Origin: Cordia subcordata | Taxonomy: Eukaryota; Streptophyta; Magnoliopsida; Boraginales; Cordiaceae | Length of the DNA stretch: 64,000 bases | Assembly (NCBI GenBank): GCA_028554755.1 | Contig: JAPTOF010000030.1 | Location: 1,718,247 to 1,782,246, forward strand | Direction of reading: 5' to 3' | Shown here: positions 11,711 through 23,392 of the stretch, one piece after another | Layout of the letters: the number at the start of each line of letters is the position of its first letter | How positions within the stretch are numbered: position 1 is the first letter of the stretch | Notes under the pieces: model-generated | Told to the model about the DNA's origin: nothing | Databases searched by the model: none | What the model saw: only the letters and a program-made list of their open reading frames with translations | Position numbers and translations under genes: made by a program

Positions 11711-13416
11711 GAGCTTTGTTCCCGCTCACGAACAAAGGCCATAAAAAAATTTTACTATAAGGGTGTTGCAATATGCAACTCCCTAGTTTTCTTCCCTATG
11801 GTTAAAGAGATTTATCTTAAGAGAATAGCCTCTTGTGTGGCAAGAAGCAAAGTAATATGCCCTTGAAAATCTAGAGCAAAAAATCACACAATAAGTGTGT
11901 ACTATGTGTTGTAGTATTCTCTTGCCAAAATGGAAGAGATCAACTATGAAATTTATTAGATGATAGAAATGGTTTAACGTCTTGCCTATTTATAGAAAAA
12001 GTTTGGCACCAAACTTTTGTAAACTTTCCATGTGGAAAACTTTTTCCTAGTAGTAAATGTTTGCCACATGTCATGGAAGTTACTTGTGCAATTTGAATTC
12101 CTCATGGAAGTCACTTGTACCATTTGAGTTGTTCTTGTAGTAACTTTCTAGCACATGTCTTGGAAGATTAGGCCAAGCTGACAATCTAAGCCCAACACAT
12201 AGTCCATAATCCATATGGAGGCCCAAGCCCAATAAGAAACTATCTAATCCCAATTACGATATCTTGGACTCTAAAGAAAGCTCAAACCCAATTCCAAGCT
12301 TTGGCCCAATAAGGCTACTACCACAATATCGAATTTGCTCTTTCAAGATTACTCTCTCAACGTCATTTTAACTAGGGAAAGGACCAAGAAGACACAATCA
12401 ACCTTGTCTTCCAAAAATAATAAAAAATGTCCTTGCCCGATCTAGGTGACATAATAATTATTTTTAACTCCAATCTATTCCACCATAAGACCAAAGTTGC
12501 ACTCCAAGAATAATTGCTATTACCCAAAAGCATATCACAAAAGAATGTGAACTTTGTCTTTGACCTACTAAATAACCGATCATAATGCCTCTATGTATAA
12601 CCACAACTATCGCCGGTCCTTTGGCTTGTGTATTATCACCTCCTTAGCTGCATCTTTTCCTTTGGGTCTCTTGTCCAATTGCCAACCATCCTTTGTCATG
12701 GAATCTCTTGATCTCGAGAGCGACCCTTAAGCCATATGACATATACAACCATAAAGGTAGTATTACTAGATCTAGATTCGAATGATAAATATGGATAATC
12801 CCAAAGGGGGCACATAGATTCCACATTGCATATGTATGTTCCAATTAATTCGAACTTAGTACTTAATACACAAGGCTATTGATCCTAATAAAGTAAGATC
12901 TCACCCAACGTGAATCAAAGTGCCAAACCCTAACGTCATTAGTTCATCCACATATGGTCGAGATTAAAAACTATGATCATTTAGTAGCAGTAAGTATTTT
13001 TTTTTCTTTCTTTGATAATACGTCTATAGAAAACATACTTACAATGGTCCTGGCAAATACCTGACACACGTACTATTAAGATAAATCCGGATAGTCCTCC
13101 AATGACTTGGGTAGATTATTCTTAACGAGGAGACCTACTTAATATAACCTTATCCTGGTAGAGTGCCCCACACTACCATTTGGTTATTGCCTCAATTTAC
13201 AACGTGACTAAATCGAGACTTGGACCTATTGTGTGTCCAGCCTCACTGCACACCCAAGTCATTAGTTCAAGTCAAGGGACCTTTATACATACATCATTAA
13301 AACATACCACAGATAATATGTAAGAAACTCATACTGCCGTTTAACAAAATGATTATACATTGTTTAACATCCAAAATGTCAATACATGTGAGCTTTAAGG
13401 CATACTAATCCTAACA
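11711..13416 (-). repeat. Copia LTR 2, end-truncated
   Basis: The same LTR family, starting (minus) TGTTAGGATTAG at 13416. Compared with LTR 1 it lacks roughly the last 150 bases, since it begins on the plus strand at the GAGCTTTGTTCCCGCTCACG position inside the LTR. The junction with truncated integrase at 11710/11711 marks a deletion. It serves as the 3' LTR of copia B. Confidence 0.85.
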
Positions 13417-16215
13417 ATCTCCCACTTACACTAAAGATCACTTCTATACAACCTAATACCTATAGACTCCGAATGTGTGGTAAACATTTTCTCAGAAAGA
13501 GCCTTTGTAAATGGGTTCGCCAGTTTTCCATCAAGCAATCTTTTCAACTACAACATCTCCTCTCTGGATAAACTCATGGGTCAAATGATATTTACATTCA
13601 ATGTGTTTACCTGTTTTTTGATTCCTAGGCTCCTTGCACTATAAAATAGCATCATTGTTGTCACAATACAATGTTATTAGTCTATGAACAGTCGACTTAA
13701 GCTTTAGGTCTAAAGGGAACTTTCTTAGTCATACTACCTCTTTTGTAGCCTCAGATGCTACTTATAGGAATTTGAATATATGCTTAACTGTGGCCCAATG
13801 TGTAAGTCCAGGGTTTGACTGATATCTACTAACCATGCCAACAGCAAAGCAAATATCTGGTCTAGTACATAACATGGCATACATGAGGCTTCCAACTGCT
13901 AAAGCATAAGGAACTCATTTCATGCTCTCTATCTCCTTAGGTGTTTTAGGACATTGATCTTAAGATAGATAAACTCCTTGTCTAGAAGGTAATGAAGCCT
14001 TCTTAGAGTTTTGCATGTTAAACCTGACCAATATCTTCTCAACAAATGAAGATTGAGATAGGGCTAGCCTTCTATTCTTATGATCTCGGATAAGCTTGAT
14101 GCCTAGAACATAACCAGCTTCTACTAAATCTTTCATTTGAAATTGAGTAGAAAGCCAAACCTTGATGGATGATAAAATCCCCGCATCATTTCCAATAAAT
14201 AGGATATCATCCACATACAGAACCAAAAAAAGCTGCAGCATTTCCATTACACCTCTTATACACGCAAGGTTCATCAATATTTTGATCAAACCCATAATAT
14301 TTAATTGCATGATCAAATTTGATGTTCCATGCTCTAGATGCCTGCTTTAATCCATAAATGGACTTTTTTTAACTTACAAACCATAACTTCCTGGCCTTTG
14401 GCAACATATCCATCTAGTTGTGTCATGTAAACTGTCTCATTAAGCTCTCCATTAAGAAAAGTTGTCTTGACGTCCATTGGCCATATCTCCTAGTCATAAT
14501 GACATTCGATGGCAAAAAGTATCCTGATAGATTTAAGTATGGCTACTGGTGGGAAAGTTTCCTCATAATCGATCCCTTCTATCTGAGTATAACCTTTCAT
14601 CAACAGCCTTGCTTTAAAGGTTTCGACTTTTCCATCAACTCTTCTTTTCCTCTTATAGACCCGTTTGCAACCCTATAAAATTTACCCCTTCAGGTACAAT
14701 TACAAGATCTCAGAATTTGTTGGAACACATAGATTCTAACTTTGAATCCATTGCCTTATGCCATTAGTTGGCATCTATGTCGGAAATTACTTTATCATAA
14801 CTTGTGGGATCCACCACTTGATCCTCTGAAGAAGTCTAAAAAGATTCTCCATAGTATCTCTCAAGAGGCCTGGATATCCTCCCACTGCAAGGATGCTTTA
14901 ATATATTAGGTGTAATATGCTGTTCCTTTTCATTTATAGTTACCGCAGGTGTTACTGGAGATTCTTGTGAAATCTCTTCTAGAATAACTTCAAGATCTAG
15001 TGTTTTCTGGATCATTTCACCATTCTTTAAGTATCTAGCATGGGTGCTTATAAACACCTTTTGCTCCTTAGGATTATAAAAGATCCCACCTCTGGTTCCC
15101 TTAGGATATCCAATGAAATAGCATAACTCGGATCTTGGTTCCAATTTTGAAGCATTACTATTAAGTACATAAGCTGGACAACCCCAAATGTGGAGATGAT
15201 TTAGACTAGGCTTACGCCACCACATTTCTTGAGGTGTCCTAGGTACTAATTTAGATAGTACCAAGTTCAAGATGTATGCTGCTGTTTCAAGGGCATACCC
15301 CCAAAAAGATAAAGGTAATGACGCATGACTCATCATTGACCTAACCATATCTAATAGGGTACGATTTCTTCTCTCTACTACACCATTTTGCTGAGAAATC
15401 CCTGGTCAGTCAACTGAGACACTATCCCTTCTTGTGTAAGATAGTCTTTGAATTCACCCGAGAGGTATTTGCCACCTCGATCAGACCGAAGGGCTTTGAT
15501 ATGTTTATCTAATTTCCGCTCCGCCTCAGCTTTAAACTCTTTGAATTTCTCGAAGGATTCAGACTTGCGTTGCATCAGATTTACATATCCATACCTAGAG
15601 TAATCATCGAAAAGTAATGAAATACTTATAACCTCTTTGTGCTGGTTTGCTCATAGAACCACACACATCAGTGTTAACCAATTCCAATACTTCTTTGACC
15701 TTTTCTCCTTTAGAAGAAAATGACCGTTTAGTCATCCTTCCTTTGAGGCAAGATTCACACGGAGGTAGAGCTTTGAGATCTAATGAGCTAAGATGCCCAT
15801 CCTCGACTAATCTCCGAATTCGCTTTAGACTAATATGTCCTAAGCGTAGATGCCAAAGATAAGTATCATTGGTCGAAGAAACCTTCCTTTTTTGGGAATT
15901 AGTTTGTTCTATATTATACAATGAGTTTGTAATAAGTTTTATATAGAACAAGTTATCATGCATGCTACCGGAACAAATGATATTTCCATCTCTACTGATA
16001 TCAACACCAAAATGGAAATTAATGCAAAAACCATCTAATATTAATTGCAAAACAAAAATAAGGTTTTTACGTACATCCAGAACATAATAAACATTGTTAA
16101 AAAATAACTTCCTATTACATAGAAAATTTAAGCACATTCCTCCCACTGCAGCAGCCCATACTTTTACTCTATTAACCAACCTCAGAGCAAACTCCCCTTT
16201 AGCTAGTTCCTTCAT
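13417..16215 (-). pseudogene. Copia B pol remnant: gag-pre-integrase to RNase H
   Basis: Right to left: 16215-15604 is open and carries the HHCC-type segment LWHLRLGHIS with CESCLKGRMTK, then NTDVCG, the first catalytic Asp of integrase. 15575-15378 has LRSDRGGKY. 15348-14836 is the integrase C-terminal part, with [15 protein letters not shown] and WGCPAYV. RT follows in pieces, with LVLYVDDILFIGND in 14316-13960. RNase H is reduced to traces around 13690-13430. The reading frame is broken by stops and frameshifts at several points, including near the Gln-Asn-Gly box of integrase. It is closely similar to copia A. Confidence 0.88.
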
Positions 16216-16295
16216 TTCCTGAAATCAATGCAAAGAATTGCAAATATGGTTAGTGGCTCCAGAGTCTACAATCCAAGAATCAGTAGAATCAACCA

Positions 16296-17147
16296 TTAAA
16301 CAGTTTCAATGTAGAATAAAAACGGTGTACCTATCTGGCCTCGTGCCAAGTACTTTGGGCAATCCTTTTTCCAGTGTCCTTTTAGGCCATATTTAAAGTA
16401 TTTGCCCTTGGTTTTTTCACTTGTTAAATGCCTGGGCTGTTCACTATTTCTCTTCTTTTTCCCTTGACCACATTTTTGCTTCCTCTTTCCTTTGAACTTT
16501 CTCCCTTTCAGATTAAGTCCAGAAGTGGATGCTTGAACCATATTTATGTGGCCTTTATTTTCATTATGGCTTCTATAGCTAGGAGCTTGTTCATTAATTT
16601 CATCATATCCATGTTCATCTTGCCCATATTATAATTAAGATTGAACTGGGTATAGGATGACGATAGAGTCTCCAAAATCATGTCTACCTTTGACTGCTCA
16701 TCTATGTTTGCTCCTAGGATCAGCGGTATTAAAGTAATCCATCATTTTGAGCATATGCTCTTTAACAGATGCTCCTTCTGCTATTCTTTGATTCATAATT
16801 TCTCTAAGAGCACCTTGCCTTGCGGGCCTTCTCTTATCAGCAAACATGTGAGATAGTGACATCATGATTTCTTTTGCAGTTTCCATATGATGATGCTTGC
16901 TCTACAAAATATCTGACATAGAAGCCATCATATAGCACTTGGCCATACTATTGGCTTTCTACCATTTTGCCTCAGCATCTTTCTAGGCTTGGAAGAGTTA
17001 GCCCTTACAACAGACGAGGAGTTGTTAGGACATACTTGTACTCTTCTACGGTGAGTACTATGTCCAAGTTTCGTTCCTAGTCCAAAAATTCGGTCCAGTG
17101 AGCTTATGCTCTTTGAGAATTGTAGCTAGTAGACTGAATGAAGACAT
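16296..17147 (-). pseudogene. Copia B gag remnant
   Basis: The likely gag start is ATG at 17147, reading MSSFSLLATILKEHKLTGPN, typical of plant copia Gag. A UBN2-like capsid segment lies at 16886-16698 (AEGASVKEHMLKMMDYF). The nucleocapsid zone 16541-16296 is Lys-rich and should hold a CCHC knuckle, but it reads YFKYGLKGHWKKDC: the first two Cys are Tyr. Both changes are Cys-to-Tyr codon transitions, as expected from decay at methylated cytosines on the other strand. Stops and frame changes separate the parts. Confidence 0.85.
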
Positions 17148-17928
17148 TTTTCTAGATAAAACAATATAATCATAATTAATTTATGAGAATAGAATTGATG
17201 CATGTATAATATGTATGCTATCTTTAGAAATAAAACATACAAGTACTTTTACATCATTTGCCTTTGAGTAGATCAACCCTTAAACTAGTTGATGTAATAG
17301 TGCCTCAACATCCTCACAAGAACTCCAACGATGGGATGGCCAAACTTATGAACATTAAGTTAAGTGCCATTGCTTATTTGAATTAACAATTATCCAGACA
17401 TGATCTAATTGAATAATTCAATCACTGTTTTGTTTAACTTCGTAAATCCGGAAGCAAACTCTATCGCTAGGATAGCCGAACCTACCATTCAAGTTGAGTG
17501 TACACCAATTCCTAATGTTTATTCCCTGAAACATTCTTGATTTAAGCCCTCCGATAAGGTAGTGACTTTAATCAATGTTGTTTAAGGTGTTCTTTAGTGA
17601 AGAACTCCACCGATAGGATGGCCGAACTTACTAACACCCTTTTGAATAAACATTTTTATGTTTCACCTTGTTAAATCTAGATAAAGTGTCACCTTCGGAT
17701 GGGAAAGTTAATGACATTTACCATTAACGTGAATTGGATATGGAAAGCCGTGGGGTTTTTCTGGACCCCTTTCCCACTCAATATTTTAACATAAGGGTTT
17801 TCTCTATTTTTGGTAATCTTGCTTTTGTTTTAGATCTAAACATGCTTTGGATTTGCGAAACCCTTTGGTTTTTGCGAATCCTTTTTGTGTTACTAAACAT
17901 TGCAATACCATAATAGAGTACTTACTAA
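17148..17928 (-). other. Copia B untranslated leader, gag-proximal half
   Basis: About 780 bases without a convincing reading frame lie between the gag start and the gypsy 1 insertion. It contains two diverged copies of a GATAGGATGGCCGAAC-like phrase (near 17460-17490 and 17605-17630) and a related one near 17325. The leader resumes at 28585 beyond gypsy 1 and runs to the primer site at 29384. Confidence 0.65.
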
Positions 17929-19380
17929 TGTACTTCTTTGAGTGTAAGCTCTAAAGACTGTAAGCGCATGGATCGATGCGGTGTAGTGCGTGCAAGAACA
18001 GTGTCGAACCACAGGGAGGCTATGTTGTGAGATGGATTCTACGTGTGTGTTCTAGAATGTGCCTAAAAATAAGAAATTTAAACTAGCTATTTTTGGAATT
18101 TTGGATTTTTGAATGGTTGGGAGCTGTAACTAAAACGAATTAAACTAAACAATGGAATTGGAAAAAGTAGGGGACAAGCTAATCTAGAGGAACAAACAAA
18201 TGGAAAGGGGTTAGGGTGACTTCAACTTCTGGATGTGCGATTTTATACTCAATTGCTATGGGATTAAAGAATGATGTCTTACTTTAGTGATTGCTCTTAA
18301 CTAGGTTGCCAAATTAGTGTCTTAGTTTCCCCCTAGGACTCGGTACGGGTCCGTCACTAGGCTGCACCTCTTAGAGCTACGGCGGTGGTCATTATGACCT
18401 AGGGCCTTAAGAGTGACTAACTAGCTTCCTAGGTAACTTAGAATGAACCTACCCTAGTACCTAAATCATTGGCTGGATTTAAAGCCAAGACCTAGTGTCG
18501 CTAAGGTTGACTAAACCTATCCTGAAACCTATTGGCTGGATTTAAAGCCAAAGGAGACTCGGACTAGGCTAGCCCTAAATTGTGCTTCGTCATTCTAAGG
18601 TCACAATAGCGGGATTTAACCTATTAACACATTCATACATGTTCTAAGCCATGGTGTTCACGAATAAGGGACCTATTCGACTACAAAACATCATCATGCT
18701 CGGATTACACCATTAAAAGCAATTAACAACCGACATGTATGCGTTATTGAAGTTGTATTCACTACTAGGCATGCAAATATACACATAGACATGAATATAA
18801 GCATTACCCACTTCATAGCATCCACATAGAAACACATAGACATGATTATAGCATGGATTAGATATGTTTAGTAATAAATAAACTTCAATTTATACACATG
18901 TTACCCATTTAGGCATTTAATCAAACACTTAGACATGAATGAGAAAATAACCATTTGAACAAGAAAATCAAACATGTATATATAATCAACCATTTAATCC
19001 CTTATCATAAGAGTATATAGCTAACCCATTACATAAGTAAAATCACCCTATACAAATCTACTCAATCATAATAAAAGATAGAATGAAAGAGAGTTTATGA
19101 AGCTACCCTTTCATCCTAGCTAATCTTGTACAAAGCTCTTCAGCAAACTTGAGTCCAAATGTTGAAACCCTCTAAATTCTCTTGCTCCAAGGTGATGAAA
19201 TGTATGAGAGAGTGTGTGTGTTGTAGGTGAAGACTAGGGTTAAGTGTGTGTGTGTGTGTGTGGGTGATGGGTGTGTAGATATCCTATCTAAAATTCTCCC
19301 AAAAAGCTCTCTAAAGATCCCCCTTTTTAGTCTGAAAACCAGGCTTTGATATCGACTTTTTTCACGATCTGCAAGTCGAC

Positions 19381-19580
19381 CTAGCCGGTCGACCGGCTTC
19401 TTCTTTTAGCTCGACCAACTTTTTGGTGATGCTCTCTGGACTGGCCGGTCGACCGGCTTCTTCTCTTAGCTTGACCAGCTTTTTGGTGATGCTCTCTGGA
19501 TTGGACGGTTGATCGGCTTCTTCTCTTAGCTCGACCAGCTTTTTGGTGATGCTCTCTGGACTGGCCGGTCGACCGGCTCT
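19381..19580 (-). repeat. 60-bp tandem repeat in gypsy 1 LTR
   Basis: Three units of exactly 60 bases begin at 19381, 19441 and 19501, with a 20-base partial fourth at 19561. Each unit opens CTGGCCGGTCGACCGGCTTC with small changes. Because 60 is divisible by 3 it gives open frames on the minus strand that repeat a 20-residue SPESITKKLVEL phrase; this is a by-product, not a gene. The right LTR has two units (28117-28236) plus a partial one. Confidence 0.93.
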
Positions 19581-19776
19581 TTCTTCTTGGTTGTCCGGCT
19601 GGCTTCTTTCCTCCCTTCTCTGTCTTTCTGGCCTCCGATCTTTTTCTTTTGGCTCGTACATCTCCCATCTTTATACCGGCTTTTTCTTCTTGGTTGTCCG
19701 GCTGGCTTCTTTCCTCCCTTCTCTATCTTTCTGGCCTCTGATCTTCTTCTTTTGGCTCATACATCTCCCATCTTTA
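19581..19776 (-). repeat. 103-bp tandem duplication in gypsy 1 LTR
   Basis: The block starting TTCTTCTTGGTTGTCCGGCT at 19581 recurs at 19684, a period of 103 bases. The right LTR has only one copy. Together with one extra 60-bp unit it accounts for essentially the whole length difference between the two LTRs. Confidence 0.88.
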
Positions 19777-20005
19777 TTACCTATCATCGTCCAATCCTGA
19801 TCTTAACCCAAAGTTCACCTAAATCATTGAAAACAAGCAATTAGTGTAGCAATTTGTCTCTTAAACTCGATATGTATACATTTGTTTACGCTTAAGCCTA
19901 TTCTTATCAAAAGTACTGCACCAATGAATCTTTTTGAGCACTTAATACTTCTTAAATATAGGTAAATTACAATGCAAACACACACACAAACACAACACGT
20001 CAACA

Positions 20006-20040
20006 CCCCCAAACCTTCTCCTTGCTTGTCCTCAAGCAAG
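20006..20040 (-). promoter_or_regulatory. Gypsy 1 polypurine tract with adjacent hairpin
   Basis: On minus, AAGGTTTGGGGG (20017-20006) directly precedes the LTR start and is the expected plus-strand primer. Just upstream lies TTGCTTGAGGACAAGCAA (20039-20022), a perfect 7-bp stem with a 4-base loop. The same pair of parts recurs at 20945-20981 in this element and twice in gypsy 2. Confidence 0.75.
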
Positions 20041-21406
20041 CCCAATCTTAAATTTATTTCTAAAGTTGATACAATTGATTGCCTAAAGAATTGACTCGCT
20101 ATCAAGATTAGTCTAAGAAGCATCAAGGGGGCATTCCTATTGTGGAGAGATCTCCAAATCTCTTTGAATCCTCCCTCTACTCATAAGGAGTCTCGTTCCT
20201 TGTGGGAATTTCCCAAGTAGCCAATTCACCACAAGCCTAGGATTCTAACTCACGCACTCGAGATGTTGATATTTCATACTCCCTTAGCTAACACGGCCTC
20301 TCTAACATGCACCAAACCTCAAAGACAAGAAGAGAGAATATACAAACACAATGGCTTATAAAAAGCCTTATTCATGTATCTACAAAGATGATAATTTGTG
20401 CTAAGTTGACATTGTGTCGCTTAAGCATTTATTCACTAACTTTTTTGTGCCTTTGGCTTTTTCTCTTTTTCACTTTATTTCAATTTTTTTTTGTATAAAT
20501 ATTTTTGCACCTTTTTGCCTTTTGCATTTTTCATTTTTTTTTATTTTCATGCTTTGTATTGTATTCACAAAAAGAAAGAAAAAGAAAGGCTTAGGCACAT
20601 AAAAAAAAACCAATCAAGGAAGGGACACTCACATCAACAACCCTTTTCCAACACTCTTTCCTACCAAGCCATGGGGTGGCCACAAGGGTGATTCTTTCAA
20701 GGTTCTCACTCCCACAACTTTGAAAGGCATCCCCTCGAAGATTTAGTTTTCAAACCACTCTATTCATTTCCCCACAATGCCTCTTATCTTCATAAATCAA
20801 TAGAGTTAATCACAAAAGCCAACACAATGATCAACAAAGAAATAAATGACTCTATATGCATCAAAATTGAAAAATTTTCACCATTTTTAAACGCATAATG
20901 CAATCTACCCTAAGCAAGATATATAACAAGAAAACCAAACTCCCACACCCCTAAACCTAAACTTTGCTTGTCCTCAAGCAAATAGATCAAAACACAAAAA
21001 CAAGCAAATCGTCATTACAAAACAAATAAGGGTGGTGGAGATAGGGTATAAACATGGGGAATAAATGGAGAAAGGATAGATACAACTTTGCATTTTCTTC
21101 AAAGATTTCCATGCCAATGATAAATCACCATACTATTAATCCGGTGACTCACAATTCACATATACTCACGAAGAAAACAAGGACTGCCTATGCATGCTTG
21201 CATTGGCATGTGCAATAATGAGCAATGGTGTATCTTATGGGACAAAAGATTGGGATTCAACACTTTGGTTTGGGTGCAAGAAAGATGAAAGAAAGAAAAT
21301 AAAAAGAAAAGAAAGTGAACAAATGCAAAACTGCAAAATTGAACCTAGGTTGCCTCTTAGTAGCGCTAACCACCATGTCGTCAGCCAGGCAAACACCAAC
21401 TCATCT
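20041..21406 (-). other. Gypsy 1 3' untranslated spacer
   Basis: About 1.4 kb between integrase and the polypurine tract has no supported coding sequence. It includes a conserved block just after the integrase stop (21343-21395, with GCGCTACTAAGAGGCAACC), an inner hairpin/polypurine module (20945-20981), T-rich runs at 20455-20560 and A-rich runs near 20570-20610. Its sequence near 20100-20350 is collinear with gypsy 2 at about 59480-59800. I see no env-like gene. Confidence 0.7.
20945..20981 (-). promoter_or_regulatory. Inner hairpin/polypurine module of gypsy 1
   Basis: On minus, TTGCTTGAGGACAAGCAA (20981-20964) is followed by GTTTAGGTTTAGGGGTG, nearly the same as the terminal module. The distance between the two hairpin starts is 942 bases. 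It could act as a second plus-strand primer or as an RNA structure; the role is inferred. Confidence 0.6.
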
Positions 21407-22571
21407 TCAATTTCCATAGATAGGGTCCTGAAGCATTAAAGCCTCCACACCAGCCATGCTCGAATCATATGCGTGCTTTAGGCGTCGCCCATTCACGGTC
21501 AACTCTCGGCCATCCTTCAAGTCTTTAATCTTGACTGCTCCAGAAGAATAGGTAACTATCACCTCATATGGACCATCCCATCTTGTCTTAATCTTACTTG
21601 GAAAGAGTTTCAATCGTGAGTTAAACAACCAAACTTTATCAGAAGGAAAGAATGATTTCTTAATAATGTGTTTATCATGGATTCTCTTCATCCTATCCTT
21701 ATAAAGTTTAGTGTTCTCATACGCCTCGAATCTAAGCTCTTTCAATTCCGCAAGGTCTAGCTTCCTCTTCTCACCCACTTTTGCCAAGTCCAAATTTAGG
21801 GCTTTGATTGCCCAATAAGCTCTATGCTCTAGTTCTACCGGCAAGTGACAAGCTTTACCATAAACCAATCTATACGGAGACATACCAATGGGAGTCTTAA
21901 AGGCAGTATAGTAAGCCCATAAAGCATCATTTAGCCTAATAGACCAATCTCTTCTATCGAGCCTAACCGTTTTCTCTAAAATATGTTTGATCTCCCTACT
22001 GGACACCTCTGCTTGTCCGCTAGTTTGCAGGTGATAAGGAGTGGCTACCTTATGGGTGACCGAATATCCTGTCAACAAGGCCTCAAAAGTGCTATGGTGA
22101 AAATGCAAACCCCCATCACTAATTAAGACCCTAGGGACTCCAAATCTAGAGAAAATGTTCTCCCTAATGAACTTAACCACTACCCTATAGTCATCGATCT
22201 TTGGGAATTGCTTCAACCCATTTGGACACATAATCAATGGCCACTAAAATGTATTAGTATCCAAAGGAAGGTGGAAATGGACCCATGAAATCTAGACCCC
22301 AAACGTCAAACAACTTATAAGGAAGAATAAGGGATAAAGGCATCATGTTTCTCCTAGAGATGGACCCAGATTGTTGACATCTAAAACACTTCTCACAATA
22401 CTCTTGGGCATCCCTAAAGAGAGTGGGCCAAAATAATCCACATTGCAAGACCTTCGCGGTGGTCTTCTTCCCACTAAAATGACCTCCACACCCCTCATCA
22501 CGACGCATACTCAAAACATTCTCAAACTCGTCCTCAGGCACATACCGACGAATCATTTGATCTGCACACAC
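21407..22571 (-). pseudogene. Gypsy 1 integrase
   Basis: Integrase inserts the cDNA into the host genome. The zinc-binding N-terminus lies at 22571-22254: a His region near GHFSGKKTTAKVL and CEKCFRCQQSG, then VWGLDFMGPFPPSFGY with the first catalytic Asp. The core continues at 22237-21407 with ISDGGLHF (second Asp) and the [18 protein letters not shown] segment carrying the catalytic Glu. The C-terminus has WDGPYEV and [17 protein letters not shown] stop near 22245, between the two open parts, breaks the frame; otherwise the catalytic triad is preserved, so it is one of the least decayed genes here. Confidence 0.88.
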
Positions 22572-22643
22572 TTTGAAAAGATAGGGATCCTCCCAAACGA
22601 AATGCCTAACTTGTGCTAGGAACTTATCTTTTTCTCTTTTCTC

Positions 22644-23309
22644 CTAATGGGAAGGAAAACGCCTTGTGGCAAGATAATTGACAATATGAGCAAACCAAGG
22701 TGTGTGATGAGAGACGGCAAACAATTGCTCATCGGGGAATGAATCATGAAAAGGAGATGGATCACTAGAAGATTCGTTAACAAGACGGGAAAGATGATCC
22801 GGAACTAAATTTTCTGTACCCTTCTTATCCCGGATTTCTATGTCAAACTCTTGAAGGAGGAGCAACCACCTAATCAAGCGGGGCTTAGATTCTTTCTTAG
22901 ACAACAAATACTTCAATGCCGCATGATCGGTATAGACAATCACTTTGGACCCTAGGATGTATGACCTAAACTTGTCAAGGGAGAAAACTATTCCTAGAAG
23001 CTCTTTTTTTGTAGCGGTATAGTTCTTTTGTGCTTCATCAAGAGTCTTGCTAGCATAGTACACAACTTGGAGCAACTTATCGCTCCTTTGATCTAAAATA
23101 GCTCCTATCGCATAATCGGATGCATCACACATAACCTCAAATAGGAGACTATAGTTAGGTGGCTGGATAATTGGGGATGTAAACAATAAGGATTTAAACC
23201 GATTGAAAGCTCTGACACATTCATCATCAAAGTTAATTTCTACATCTAAAAGCTTAATGATCTCTTTCTTAACTACTTCGCTCATGTGTGGGTTTAGCCT
23301 CCTTTGCAT
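22644..23309 (-). pseudogene. Gypsy 1 RNase H with in-frame loss of RT
   Basis: One open frame of 221 codons begins [20 protein letters not shown] and runs straight into [20 protein letters not shown]. In complete family members these two stretches flank the whole RT palm and fingers, which is missing without a frame break. The RNase H part follows with [46 protein letters not shown] and the C-terminal [13 protein letters not shown]. The junction lies near 23240. The element cannot have made its own cDNA after this deletion unless RT was supplied in trans. Confidence 0.87.
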
Positions 23310-23392
23310 TTCCCTAGAGGAATGGCTCCATCCTTAAGGTGAATACGATGCATGAAAATCGAAGGGTCTATAACTCTCAAATCATCAATTTT

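Larger units (their letters stand above)
17929..20005 (-). repeat. Gypsy 1 LTR, left (3' LTR)
   Basis: About 2.08 kb; on minus it starts TGTTGACG at 20005, next to the polypurine tract, and ends CA at 17929. It includes a 60-bp tandem repeat (19381-19580), a 103-bp tandem duplication (19581-19776) and a (TG)n run near 19244-19262. It is collinear with the right LTR. It shares the TTTAAATCCAGCC phrase (in inverse) and the GGTCGACCGGCT motif with gypsy 2 LTRs. Confidence 0.87.

Noticed and set aside
19381..19580. Regular repeats that could suggest a CRISPR array.
   Set aside because: Units are contiguous 60-mers without unique spacers and lie within a plant LTR.
19362..19668. Two overlapping minus-strand ORFs of ~95-99 codons with repeated SPESITKKLVEL phrases (also at 28104-28373).
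   Set aside because: They are translations of the 60-bp tandem repeat inside gypsy 1 LTRs; the period is a multiple of 3, so open frames arise automatically. No start context or independent coding evidence.
20041..21406. A possible env-like gene between integrase and the 3' LTR of gypsy 1.
   Set aside because: Only short open frames, no signal peptide plus transmembrane arrangement, and the stretch is collinear with the non-coding spacer of gypsy 2.
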